Positions 1 through 8,367 of a stretch of DNA of 33,303 bases are shown here, in pieces. Numbering within the stretch: position 1 is the first letter of the stretch; the number at the start of each line of letters is the position of its first letter. The notes below the pieces were generated by a model, which worked only from the letters and a program-made list of their open reading frames with translations, ran no database searches and was not told the origin of the DNA. Source of the stretch: an uncultured Oscillospiraceae bacterium (lineage in GTDB: Bacteria > Bacillota > Clostridia > Oscillospirales > Oscillospiraceae); NCBI GenBank assembly GCA_947629975.1, contig CANRFU010000015.1:1-33303 (forward strand). The letters are read 5' to 3'. The position numbers were made by a program, and so were the translations under genes.

Positions 1-1227
1 GAGCTGGCCCTCACCGACAAGCTGGCCGACACCCTGAAGTTCATCCGCTACACCCCCGACACCTATGAGGGCACCGCCCTGGACACCTACGGCGCCACCC
101 TGGAGGCCAAGAACGGCCTGTCCCTGTCCAAGATGATCGGCAAGTCCTTCGACGATCCCGACTGGTACAAGCTGCTGGACCAGCTGACCTTCGACGAGAT
201 GAGCCAGATGATCACCCTGGGCTTCCACAACACCAAGATGGCCCGCTCCATCCACAAGAACGCCACCCACGATGAGAACGGTCCCCAGGGTCTGACCACC
301 AGCCTGACCGGCGGCGGCTCCGCCACCTGCTACACCTCTGAGGACATCATGGCCGCCACCATGAACCTGGAGCTCATCACCGACCTGGGCCGCTGCATCG
401 GCGAGGACTGCCTGAACTACGTGCCTATGCACTCCGGCCTGTACGGCCCCGGCATCAACATGCACCGCACCGCTTACTCCGGCCGTAACTTCGAGTATTA
501 CTCCGAGGATCCCTTCGTGTCCGGCGCCATCTGCGCCGCCGAGTGCGCGGGCATCCAGTCCAAGGGCGTGTATGTCTACCTGAAGCACGTTGCCCTGAAC
601 GACTCCGAGTCCAGCCGCCGCGGCGTCAACACCTGGCTGCCTGAGCAGGCCGCCCGCGAGATCTACCTGGAGGTCGCCGACAAGGCCATCACCTCTCAGC
701 AGGCCGTCACCTTCACCGACCTGAACGGCGAGAGCCACACCATCCCCGAGGGCATCGGCGGCGCCTGGTGCGTCATGTCCGGCTTCAACCGCTGGGGCGC
801 TCTGTGGTGCGGCGAGGACTACAACCTCCAGACCGCTTACCTCCGCGGCGAGGCCGGTATGCGCGGCATGTCCATCACCGACTTCTCCGGCTCCAGCCAG
901 TACATGGACACCAGCGACGCTCTGCTGGCCGGCTCCGATATCTGGGACTCCCCCATGCCCATGATCCACACCGCCTATGTGAACGCCAACTTCCCCGGCG
1001 ACAATAACATGATCGCCGAGATGAAGGAGGCCATGCACAAGATCCTCTACACCGTGGTCAACTCCAACGCCATGAACGGCTGGGGCCCCGACACCCAGAT
1101 CGTGGACTCCACCCCCTGGTGGCAGATGGCCATCTACGCTCTGATCGGCGTGGGCGCCGTGGGCACCGTGCTCTGCGCCGTCATGCTGGTGAAGAACATC
1201 CAGCTGAAGAAGAAGCAGAAGGGCTGA
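1..1227 (+). CDS. GH3 family glycoside hydrolase, C-terminal part (5' end outside window)
   Basis: The frame is open from the first base, so the gene starts upstream; 408 residues are visible. They match the GH3 (beta/alpha)8 catalytic domain: an ENGPQG segment, a NFEYYSEDP segment, KHVALND (K195 of the visible part) and GMSITDF, whose D294 aligns with the GH3 nucleophile. The catalytic domain lies at the C-terminus, followed only by a membrane helix (about 376-397) and a basic KNIQLKKKQKG tail. This is the same ending as in the complete paralogue at 17936-20977, so a reversed-order GH3 (C-domain, Fn3, then barrel) is inferred. Many members act on beta-glucosides or beta-xylosides; the substrate cannot be read here. 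The barrel should face outward, with the tail inside. A GPH symporter follows, suggesting hydrolysis coupled to uptake. Fold assignment is confident; anchoring is inferred. Confidence 0.88.
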   Translation, partial: ELALTDKLADTLKFIRYTPDTYEGTALDTYGATLEAKNGLSLSKMIGKSFDDPDWYKLLDQLTFDEMSQMITLGFHNTKMARSIHKNATHDENGPQGLTTSLTGGGSATCYTSEDIMAATMNLELITDLGRCIGEDCLNYVPMHSGLYGPGINMHRTAYSGRNFEYYSEDPFVSGAICAAECAGIQSKGVYVYLKHVALNDSESSRRGVNTWLPEQAAREIYLEVADKAITSQQAVTFTDLNGESHTIPEGIGGAWCVMSGFNRWGALWCGEDYNLQTAYLRGEAGMRGMSITDFSGSSQYMDTSDALLAGSDIWDSPMPMIHTAYVNANFPGDNNMIAEMKEAMHKILYTVVNSNAMNGWGPDTQIVDSTPWWQMAIYALIGVGAVGTVLCAVMLVKNIQLKKKQKG

Positions 1228-1261
1228 GCGCCCGCCCATCCCCGCGAACCCCAAGGCAAAC

Positions 1262-1292
1262 GTCTCCCCCGTCCCGCCGGGGCGGGGGAGAC
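1262..1292 (+). terminator. Intercistronic GC-rich hairpin
   Basis: GTCTCCCCCG (1262-1271) pairs with CGGGGGAGAC (1283-1292), and an inner TCCC/GGGG extends the stem to 14 pairs with a 3-base loop. A short T run (CTTTT) only appears about 8 bases later, so this may be a leaky terminator, an RNA processing site or a 3' stabiliser rather than an efficient stop. It separates the GH3 gene from the symporter. Confidence 0.45.
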
Positions 1293-1325
1293 CGCGGATA
1301 CTTTTGAGAGAGGTGACTTCTGGTA

Positions 1326-2945
1326 ATGAGCGATACTTCCTCCGCCCCTGTCGCGACCAACCGCGCGAAAATGTACCAGCTGGCGCTGTTCCCCATGAAC
1401 AACGGCGCCACCAACGTCTACTTTGTGCTGATCCTGGCCTATGTGGCCCAGTTCGGCGACAACATCCTGCACCTGGGTATCTTCGCCTCGCTGATGGTCA
1501 CCGTGATGCGTGTGTGCGACGCCGTCACCGACCCCATCATCGGCGCCCTGATGGACCGCACCAGCACCCCCATCGGCAAATTCCGCCCGTTCATGATCAT
1601 CGGCTCCGCCATCATGGCCCTGAGCGTCATCGCCCTCTACATCCTGACCCCGTTCATCCCGGAGAGCATGATGTGGCTGCGCTATGTGGCCTTCGTGGTG
1701 ATCTACTTTATCTGGGTCATCGGCTACACCTTCCAGACCTCCGTGACCCGCGCCGGCCAGACAGTACTCACCAACGACCCCAACCAGCGGCCCATGTTCA
1801 CCATCTTCAATACCATCGGCTCTCTGCTGGGCATGGGCGTGATGCAGTTCCTCATCCCCCAGGTCAAGGCCGCGTTCGACGTGTATAAGGTGGACGCCGC
1901 GGGGAACTTCATCCTGGACGAAGCAGGCAAAAAGGTCCTCGACGTCTCCGGGATCGCCAACCCCGTGGTGTGGCGCATCATCACCCCCGTGGGCATCGTC
2001 ATCTCCGTGGCCCTCACCGCCCTGGCCATCATCGGCATCGCGGCCAAGGACAACCCCAAGTACTACGGCATCGGCGGCAAGCAGGAGAAGGTGAAGATCT
2101 CCGAGTACGTGGAGATCATCAAGAACAACAAACCCATGCAGCGGCTGATGGTGGCCGGCGGCGGGTGCAAGCTGGCCCTGGCCATCGCCACCAACACCAC
2201 GGTGCTGCTGGCCCTGTACGGCATCGTGATGGGCAATTACAACGCCCTGTATCTGCCCATGATGGTGCTGGGCTATGTGTGCGCGGTCCCCTTCTTCCTG
2301 CTGTCCATGCGGACCTCCCAGAAGAAAGGCCAGCGGGCCTCCCTGATCCGCTATGTCTCCGTGGCCCTGATCTGCTATGTGGGCGTGCTGGCCCTGCTGC
2401 TGATCAACTCCCACGGCAACCCGGCCACCACCCTGTCCTTCCCGTTCAACGGCGGCGGCGCCATCAACCTGTACACCATCCTGTTCATCGTGTTCTTCGG
2501 CATCGGCTACGGCGCGTACTACGCCACCGCCGATATGCCCATCCCCATGGTGGCCGACTGCTCCGACTACGAGACCTACCGCTCCGGCAAGTACATCCCC
2601 GGCATCATGGGGACCCTGTTCTCCCTGGTGGATAAGCTGGTGTCCTCCCTGGCGCAGACGCTGGTGGCCATCATCTTCCTGATCGCCACCGGGGTGAACA
2701 CGCTGCCCAACGACGCCACGCCCTACTCCACCGGCATCAAGGTGGCGGTGATCGTCATGTTCTGCGTGATCCCCATGATCGCCTGGGCGGCCACGCTGAT
2801 CGCCATGAAGGGCTATTCCCTGACCGGTGAAAAGATGAAAGAGATCCAGTCTACCAACGCCCTCCGCTCTCAGGCGGTAGCTCAGGGCATGACCCTGGAG
2901 CAGGCCATGGCCAAGTATCCCTCCACCCCGGCGAAAAAGACATGA
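1326..2945 (+). CDS. GPH family (MelB-like) sugar:cation symporter
   Basis: A 539-residue polytopic protein with about 12 hydrophobic segments, of the glycoside-pentoside-hexuronide:cation symporter family in the MFS fold. It shows the family's N-terminal pattern: CDAVTDPIIGALMDRT followed by GKFRPFM. A second conserved stretch, ATADMPIPMVADCSDYE, lies in the second half. Such proteins import mono- to oligosaccharides or glucuronides with Na+ or H+. The start is supported by GAGAGAGGTGA about 8 bases upstream. An unusual polar insert of about 25 residues (VYKVDAAGNFILDEAGKKV and beyond) lies between helices 5 and 6. Position between a surface GH3 enzyme and the glucuronate genes suggests uptake of glucuronides or GlcA-containing oligosaccharides, but the substrate is an inference. 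Confidence 0.9.
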   Translation: MSDTSSAPVATNRAKMYQLALFPMNNGATNVYFVLILAYVAQFGDNILHLGIFASLMVTVMRVCDAVTDPIIGALMDRTSTPIGKFRPFMIIGSAIMALSVIALYILTPFIPESMMWLRYVAFVVIYFIWVIGYTFQTSVTRAGQTVLTNDPNQRPMFTIFNTIGSLLGMGVMQFLIPQVKAAFDVYKVDAAGNFILDEAGKKVLDVSGIANPVVWRIITPVGIVISVALTALAIIGIAAKDNPKYYGIGGKQEKVKISEYVEIIKNNKPMQRLMVAGGGCKLALAIATNTTVLLALYGIVMGNYNALYLPMMVLGYVCAVPFFLLSMRTSQKKGQRASLIRYVSVALICYVGVLALLLINSHGNPATTLSFPFNGGGAINLYTILFIVFFGIGYGAYYATADMPIPMVADCSDYETYRSGKYIPGIMGTLFSLVDKLVSSLAQTLVAIIFLIATGVNTLPNDATPYSTGIKVAVIVMFCVIPMIAWAATLIAMKGYSLTGEKMKEIQSTNALRSQAVAQGMTLEQAMAKYPSTPAKKT

Positions 2946-2954
2946 CCCGACCGA

Positions 2955-2992
2955 AAACGGCGCCGTCCCGCTCAAGCGCGGCGGCGCCGTTT
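2955..2992 (+). terminator. Hairpin between symporter and uxuA
   Basis: AAACGGCGCCG (2955-2965) pairs perfectly with CGGCGCCGTTT (2982-2992), leaving a 16-base loop. Only three T residues end the right arm, so it resembles a weak terminator or attenuator. It could set a lower level for the downstream uronate genes relative to the transporter. Confidence 0.5.
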
Positions 2993-3024
2993 CCGGTTAA
3001 ATCGAACGACAAGGAGGAATCCCA

Positions 3025-4113
3025 ATGAAAATGACCTGGCGCTGGTACGGCGAGGGCAACGACCAGATCAAGCTGTCCGACATCAGGCAGATCCCGGGCG
3101 TAGAGGGGATCGTGTGGGCGCTCCACGACAAGATGCCCGGCGAGGTATGGCAACCGGAGGAGATCAAGGCCGTCGTGGATCAGATCGAGGCCGCCGGCTT
3201 CAACGCCGACGTGGTGGAATCGGTCAACGTCCACGATGACATCAAGATCGGCCTGCCCACCCGGGATCAATACATCGAGAACTACAAACAGACCATCCGC
3301 AACCTGGCCCCCTTCGGGGTAAAGGTGATCTGCTACAATTTCATGCCCGTGTTCGACTGGACCCGCACCGACCTGTTCCATCCGGTGGGAGACGGCTCCA
3401 CCGCGCTGTACTATGAGGCGTCCAGGATCCATGAGGATCCCAAAGAAATGGCTGATTATGTCATGTCCTTCACGGAGAAGTACCACATGACTTTCCCCGG
3501 GTGGGAGCCGGAGCGGATGGCCCAGCTGGACGAGCTGTTCGAGAAGTATAAGCCGGTGGACAAGGAGACGCTCTGGGCCAATTTGAAGTACTTCCTGGAG
3601 GCGATCATGCCCACCTGCCGGGAGTGCGGTATCAAGATGGCCATCCATATGGACGATCCCCCCTGGGACATCTTCGGCCTGCCCCGCCTGCTGGTGAACG
3701 GAGAGGCCATCGACCGCTTCCTGTCCATGGTGGACGACCCGTATAACTGCCTGACGCTGTGCTCCGGCAGCCTGAACGCCGACCCCGGCAACAACGTGGC
3801 CGACATCGTGCGCAGGCACTGTGACCGCATCGCCTTTGCCCACATCCGCAATGTAAAGCACTTCCCCAACGGCGACTTCTCCGAGGCGTCCCACCGGGAC
3901 TGCGACGGAGACACCGGTATTCTGGATATCCTCAAGGCATACCACGACTGCGGGTATGACGGATATGTCCGCCCGGACCACGGCCGTCACCTGTGGAACG
4001 AGGGCCCCGGCACTGTCCGCCCCGGCTACGGCCTGTATGACCGCGCCCTCGGCGTGATGTATATGATGGGCGTCTGGGATATGCTGGATAAACTTGACGG
4101 CGAGAAAGCCTAA
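3025..4113 (+). CDS. uxuA: Mannonate dehydratase
   Basis: A 362-residue cytoplasmic enzyme that dehydrates D-mannonate to 2-keto-3-deoxy-D-gluconate (EC 4.2.1.8). The N-terminus MKMTWRWYGEGNDQIKL and the segments VIWALHDKMPGEVW-like (residues 30-45), CYNFMPVFDWTRTDL, MAIHMDDPPWDIFGLPR and DGYVRPDHGRH are hallmarks of UxuA, a xylose-isomerase-like TIM barrel that uses Mn2+ or Fe2+. Length matches the shorter Firmicutes form rather than the roughly 394-residue E. coli form. AAGGAGGA lies 7 bases before the ATG. It is followed within 27 bases by the reductase that makes its substrate, giving clear pathway context. Identification is very secure. Confidence 0.97.
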   Translation: MKMTWRWYGEGNDQIKLSDIRQIPGVEGIVWALHDKMPGEVWQPEEIKAVVDQIEAAGFNADVVESVNVHDDIKIGLPTRDQYIENYKQTIRNLAPFGVKVICYNFMPVFDWTRTDLFHPVGDGSTALYYEASRIHEDPKEMADYVMSFTEKYHMTFPGWEPERMAQLDELFEKYKPVDKETLWANLKYFLEAIMPTCRECGIKMAIHMDDPPWDIFGLPRLLVNGEAIDRFLSMVDDPYNCLTLCSGSLNADPGNNVADIVRRHCDRIAFAHIRNVKHFPNGDFSEASHRDCDGDTGILDILKAYHDCGYDGYVRPDHGRHLWNEGPGTVRPGYGLYDRALGVMYMMGVWDMLDKLDGEKA

Positions 4114-4140
4114 AACGGCTGAACTAAGGAGGAAACCACC

Positions 4141-4995
4141 ATGGAAAAGAACGTTTTGAACACCGATCTGACCGGGAAAGTGGCCGTTGTCACCGGGGCG
4201 GGCGGCGTGCTGTGCTCCGCTTTCGCCAAGGTGCTGGCCCGGGCCGGCGCGAAAGTGGCCCTGCTGGACCTGAACGAGAAGGCCGCCCAGGGCTTTGCCG
4301 AGGAGATCGCCGCCGAGGGCGGCGTGGCAAAAGCCTACGCCTGCAACGTGCTGGACAAGGATGTGTGCTATGCCGTGGCCGACGCGGTGCGCGCCGACCT
4401 GGGTCCCTGCGACATCCTCATCAACGGCGCCGGCGGCAACAATCCCCGGGCCTCCACCGACAAGGAGTACTTCGAGGTGGGGGACATCGAGGCCGACACC
4501 AAGAGCTTCTTCGACCTGGACAAGAGCGGGGTGGAGTTCGTGTTCAACCTGAACTTCATCGGCACCCTGCTGCCCACCCAGGCCTTCGCCCGGCAGATGA
4601 TCGGCCGGGAGGGCTGCAACATTCTGAACATCAGCTCCATGAACGCCTACACCCCCCTGACCAAGATCCCCGCCTACTCCGGGGCCAAGGCCGCCGTCAG
4701 CAACTTCACCCAGTGGCTGGCCGTCCACTTCTCCAAGGTAGGCATCCGGGTGAACGCCATCGCTCCCGGCTTCTTCTCCACCAAGCAGAACGCCGCCCTG
4801 CTGTTCAACCCCGATGGCACCCCCACCGCCCGCACGGGCAAGATCCTGGCCGCCACCCCCATGGGCCGCTTCGGCGACACCGAGAAGGAACTGGCCGGGG
4901 CGGTGCTGTTCCTGCTGAACAACGAGGCCGCCAGTTTCATCACCGGCGTGTGCATCCCCATCGACGGCGGTTTCTCCGCCTACTCCGGGGTGTGA
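4141..4995 (+). CDS. uxuB: SDR-type D-mannonate oxidoreductase (fructuronate reductase)
   Basis: A 284-residue short-chain dehydrogenase. The nucleotide-binding motif is VVTGAGGVLCSAFAKVLARAG (residues about 18-38). The catalytic set is S166, Y179 and K183 within PAYSGAKAAV. It should interconvert D-fructuronate and D-mannonate with NAD(P)H. In Firmicutes this step is done by an SDR (Bacillus YjmF type) rather than the E. coli long-chain UxuB. Assignment among the many SDRs rests on the family-like GGVLC glycine motif and on its place directly after uxuA and before the KDPG aldolase. AAGGAGGAAACC precedes the ATG. The symbol is used in the Firmicutes sense; it is not homologous to E. coli UxuB. 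Confidence 0.88.
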   Translation: MEKNVLNTDLTGKVAVVTGAGGVLCSAFAKVLARAGAKVALLDLNEKAAQGFAEEIAAEGGVAKAYACNVLDKDVCYAVADAVRADLGPCDILINGAGGNNPRASTDKEYFEVGDIEADTKSFFDLDKSGVEFVFNLNFIGTLLPTQAFARQMIGREGCNILNISSMNAYTPLTKIPAYSGAKAAVSNFTQWLAVHFSKVGIRVNAIAPGFFSTKQNAALLFNPDGTPTARTGKILAATPMGRFGDTEKELAGAVLFLLNNEAASFITGVCIPIDGGFSAYSGV

Positions 4996-5007
4996 GGAGG
5001 GCCTGCC

Positions 5008-5655
5008 ATGAATGAGCTGAGTAAAAAGATCTCCGAGATCGGCGTGGTGCCTGTCATCAAGCTGAACCACCCCGAGCGGGACGCGGCCCCCCTGGCCCGC
5101 GCCCTCACCGCCGGCGGCGTGCCCGTGGCCGAGGTCACCTTCCGGGCGGCGGGGGCCGCCGCCGCCATCAGGCTGATGGCCCAGGAGTGTCCCGATATGC
5201 TGGTGGGCGCCGGCACCGTCCTCACCACCGCTCAGGTGGACGAGGCCCTGGCGGCGGGGGCGAAATTCATCGTCACCCCCGGCCTGGACCCCGACATCGT
5301 GAAGTACTGTCAGGGCAAGGACGTGCCCGTCTTCCCCGGCTGCACCACTCCCACCGACTACCACACCGCCTATAAGCTGGGCCTGGAGGTCCTCAAGTTC
5401 TTCCCCGCCGAGCAGTCCGGGGGCCTTGCCAAGATCAAGGCCATGAGCGCCCCCTTCCCCATGTTCAAGGTCATGCCCACCGGCGGCATCTCCCTGAAGA
5501 ACCTGGCGGATTACATCAAGTCCCCGGTCATCTGCGCCTGCGGCGGCTCCTACATGGTCACCGCCGACCTCATCGACAACAACAGGTGGGACGAGATCAC
5601 CGACCTGTGCAAAAAGTCCGTGGAAATCGTAAAGGAGGCCAGGAGCAATGGCTAA
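5008..5655 (+). CDS. eda: KDPG/KHG aldolase
   Basis: A 215-residue class I aldolase that cleaves 2-keto-3-deoxy-6-phosphogluconate into pyruvate and glyceraldehyde 3-phosphate. The Schiff-base lysine is K130 in EVLKFFPAEQ, and the conserved glutamate is E42 in VAEVTFR; both fall close to the E. coli Eda positions. GAGTVLT (about 70) and the PTGGI phosphate-binding loop (about 157) are present. The AGGAGG site sits right after the preceding stop codon, so coupling to the reductase is likely. Its 3' end overlaps the kinase gene that provides its substrate by 8 bases. Confidence 0.96.
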   Translation: MNELSKKISEIGVVPVIKLNHPERDAAPLARALTAGGVPVAEVTFRAAGAAAAIRLMAQECPDMLVGAGTVLTTAQVDEALAAGAKFIVTPGLDPDIVKYCQGKDVPVFPGCTTPTDYHTAYKLGLEVLKFFPAEQSGGLAKIKAMSAPFPMFKVMPTGGISLKNLADYIKSPVICACGGSYMVTADLIDNNRWDEITDLCKKSVEIVKEARSNG

Positions 5656-6676
5656 GATCGTCACCTTCGGCGAGCTGATGGTTCGCCTCCAGCCCTACAA
5701 CTATGAGCGGTTCGTCCAGGCCGACCACCTGGAGTTCACCTTCGGCGGCGGCGAGGCCAACGTGGCCGTGTCTCTCGCCAACTACGGCCAGGAGGCCGTG
5801 TTCGTCACCAAGCTGCCCGCCCACGCCATCGGCCAGGCGGCGGTGAACTCCCTGCGGCGCTACGGCGTGGACACCTCTAAGATCGTCCGCGGCGGCGACC
5901 GGGTGGGCATCTATTACAACGAAAAGGGCGCCTCCCAGCGGCCCTCCGTGTGCATTTACGACCGGGCCCACTCCGCCATCCAGGAGAGCGACCCCGCCGA
6001 CTTTGATTGGGACGCCATCTTCGAGGGGGCGGACTGGTTCCACTTCACCGGCATCACCCCGGCTTTGGGCCCCAACCTGGTGGAGGCCTGCAAGCAGGCC
6101 TGCATCGCCGCCAAGGCCCACGGCGTGAAGATCTCCTGCGACCTGAACTACCGGGGCAAGCTGTGGACCCGGGCCCAGGCCCGGGAGGCCATGACCGAGC
6201 TGTGCCAGTATGTGGACGTGTGTATCTCCAACGAGGAGGACGCCAAGGACGTGTTCGGCATCGAGGCGGAGCACACCGACATCACCGCCGGCGAGCTGAA
6301 CAAAGAGGGGTACAAGAGCGTTGCCCGGCAGCTGGCCGACAGGTTCGGCTTCGAGAAAGTGGCCATCACCCTCCGGGAGAGCAAGAGCGCCTTCGACAAC
6401 GACTGGAGCGCCATGCTGTACGACGCTGCCTCCGATGAGTACTGCTTCTCCAAGCTGTACCACCTGCACATCATCGACCGGATCGGCGGCGGGGACAGCT
6501 TCGGCGGCGGGCTGATCTACGCCCTGCTGAACGGCTATGATACCCAGGGCGCGGTGGAGTTCGCGGTGGCGGCCTCCGCGCTGAAGCACTCCATCGAGGG
6601 GGACTACAACTTCGCCACCACCGCCGAGGTGGAGAAGCTGGCCGGCGGCGACGGCTCCGGCCGCGTCCAGCGGTGA
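5648..6676 (+). CDS. kdgK: PfkB-family 2-keto-3-deoxygluconate kinase
   Basis: A 342-residue ribokinase-like sugar kinase that phosphorylates KDG to KDPG with ATP. GGGEANVAVSLANYG (about 35-49) is PfkB signature 1. DRIGGGDSFGGGL (about 277-289) is signature 2, with catalytic base D283. The start codon lies inside the end of eda and is served by AAAGGAGG, an arrangement of translational coupling. Substrate is assigned from context: dehydratase, kinase and aldolase are consecutive. A general fructokinase-like role is the alternative. Confidence 0.92.
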   Translation: MAKIVTFGELMVRLQPYNYERFVQADHLEFTFGGGEANVAVSLANYGQEAVFVTKLPAHAIGQAAVNSLRRYGVDTSKIVRGGDRVGIYYNEKGASQRPSVCIYDRAHSAIQESDPADFDWDAIFEGADWFHFTGITPALGPNLVEACKQACIAAKAHGVKISCDLNYRGKLWTRAQAREAMTELCQYVDVCISNEEDAKDVFGIEAEHTDITAGELNKEGYKSVARQLADRFGFEKVAITLRESKSAFDNDWSAMLYDAASDEYCFSKLYHLHIIDRIGGGDSFGGGLIYALLNGYDTQGAVEFAVAASALKHSIEGDYNFATTAEVEKLAGGDGSGRVQR

Positions 6677-6715
6677 GGAAACGCCCGACCATACGGGCGA
6701 GATCGAGGTGCGGAC

Positions 6716-8149
6716 ATGAAAGAATTTATGGACAAGGATTTTCTGCTGGAGACGGAGACGGCGAGGCACCTGTTCCACGACTACGCGGAGCATCTGCCCC
6801 TGGTGGACTACCACTGCCACATCCCGCCCCAGGAGATCTATGAGGACCGCCGGTTCGACAACCTGGTCCAGGTGTGGCTGGGCGGCCAAAACCCGGACGG
6901 CACCTATTTCGGCGACCACTACAAGTGGCGCGTTATGCGCTCCAACGGCGTGAGCGAGGAGTACGTCACCGGGAACAAGCCCCCCTACGAGCGGTTCCTC
7001 AAGTTCGTGGAGGCCCTCCAGCTGGCCATCGGCAACCCCATGTACCACTGGTGCAACCTGGAGCTGCGGCAGTTCTTCGGCTATGACAAGCCCCTGACCC
7101 TGGAGAACGCCCAGGAGTGCTGGGACTTCGTCAACGAGAAGCTCCGCACGGACCCTGACCTGACGGTGCGCGGCATCATCAAAAAGGCCAACGTGGCCAT
7201 GATCGGGACCACCGACGACCCCATCGACACCCTGGAGTGGCATGAGAAGATCGCAGCCGACCCCTCCATCGGGGTGAAGGTGTGCCCCTCCTTCCGGCCG
7301 GACAAGGCGGTCAACATCAACAAGCCCGGGTTCGCGGAGTACATCGGGAAGCTGGCAAAATCCGTGGGCAAAGACAGCCTGGACACCGTGGAGGACGTGA
7401 AAGCGGCCCTGACGGAGCGGCTGGAGTTCTTTAAGACGATGGGCTGCCGGGCCAGCGACCACGGCCTGGACTACGTTCCCTACCGCCCCGGCTGCCCCAA
7501 GTGCGTCAACGAGATCTACAAAAAGGCCATGGCCGGCCAGGAGATCACCGTGGAGGAGGCGGAGAAGTACCAGACCGCCATCCTGCTCCACCTGGGGCGG
7601 GAGTATCACCGGCTGGACATCGCCATGCAGCTGCACTACTCCTGCAAGCGCAACGTGAACACCCGGCTGTACGCCGAACTGGGCCCGGACACCGGCGTGG
7701 ACATGATCGCCCAGAACACCTGCGGCGGCGCCGTCGCCGACCTGCTTGCCGCGCTGGACGAGACGGGGGAGTGCCCCAAGACCATCCTGTACTCTCTGAA
7801 CCCGGCGGACAACGAGCAGCTGGGCACCCTGATCGGCTGCTTCCAGACCGACGAGATCCCCGGCAAGATCCAGCACGGCTCCGCCTGGTGGTTCAACGAC
7901 ACCAGGAGCGGCATGGAGGCCCAGATGAGGTCCCTGGCCAACCTGGGGCTGCTGGGCAATTTCGTGGGGATGCTCACCGACTCCCGGTCCTTCCTGAGCT
8001 ACGCCCGGCACGACTACTTCCGCCGCATCTTCTGCAACCTGGTGGGTAACTGGGTGGAGAACGGCGAGTATCCTGACAATGAAGCCGCGCTGAAGCGCAT
8101 CGTGGAGGGCGTATCCTATGCCAATGCCGCCCGGTACTTCGGGCTGTAA
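6716..8149 (+). CDS. uxaC: Glucuronate (uronate) isomerase
   Basis: A 477-residue amidohydrolase-fold isomerase that converts D-glucuronate to D-fructuronate, and D-galacturonate to D-tagaturonate (EC 5.3.1.12). The N-terminus is typical (FMDKDFLLETETARHLF), with the metal motif DYHCHIPPQEIY (H33, H35). GTTDDPIDTLEWH, ASDHGLDYVPY and GSAWWFNDTRSGMEAQM are also characteristic. Length matches the family. It is the entry step but the last gene of the cluster. The ribosome site is weak (GAGGTG), and a small CGCCCG/CGGGCG hairpin (6682-6699) precedes it. No altronate-branch genes are present here, so glucuronate rather than galacturonate is the inferred substrate. Confidence 0.97.
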   Translation: MKEFMDKDFLLETETARHLFHDYAEHLPLVDYHCHIPPQEIYEDRRFDNLVQVWLGGQNPDGTYFGDHYKWRVMRSNGVSEEYVTGNKPPYERFLKFVEALQLAIGNPMYHWCNLELRQFFGYDKPLTLENAQECWDFVNEKLRTDPDLTVRGIIKKANVAMIGTTDDPIDTLEWHEKIAADPSIGVKVCPSFRPDKAVNINKPGFAEYIGKLAKSVGKDSLDTVEDVKAALTERLEFFKTMGCRASDHGLDYVPYRPGCPKCVNEIYKKAMAGQEITVEEAEKYQTAILLHLGREYHRLDIAMQLHYSCKRNVNTRLYAELGPDTGVDMIAQNTCGGAVADLLAALDETGECPKTILYSLNPADNEQLGTLIGCFQTDEIPGKIQHGSAWWFNDTRSGMEAQMRSLANLGLLGNFVGMLTDSRSFLSYARHDYFRRIFCNLVGNWVENGEYPDNEAALKRIVEGVSYANAARYFGL

Positions 8150-8176
8150 GCGCGGGAACGTTTGATTTTCCCTCCG

Positions 8177-8212
8177 AAGGGCCGCAAAACCGCAAGGTTT
8201 TGCGGCCCTTTT
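8177..8212 (+). terminator. Rho-independent terminator after uxaC
   Basis: A perfect 15-bp stem, AAGGGCCGCAAAACC (8177-8191) with GGTTTTGCGGCCCTT (8196-8210), is closed by a GCAA tetraloop and runs into TTTT. It ends the glucuronate operon. Confidence 0.93.
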
Positions 8213-8292
8213 CGCGGCCCCGCGCGCCCTGGCGGACGATCGGGCAAATCTTTCGGATTTCTGCAAAAAAGGTGGCGCGATCTTTCGGAGTA

Positions 8293-8301
8293 TGCTATAA
8301 T
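8293..8301 (+). promoter_or_regulatory. Extended -10 promoter of pfkA
   Basis: TGCTATAAT (8293-8301) contains a perfect TATAAT preceded by TGn. A -35 at 17 bp would be TGGCGC, which is poor; the extended -10 probably compensates. The pfkA start codon lies 66 bases further on, behind AAGGGAGG. Confidence 0.75.
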
Positions 8302-8367
8302 GATTGCACGCGGCCAGTTCGCGCGCATCAAATAGCGATATAACAACGATCAAGGGAGGCTTCGGAA

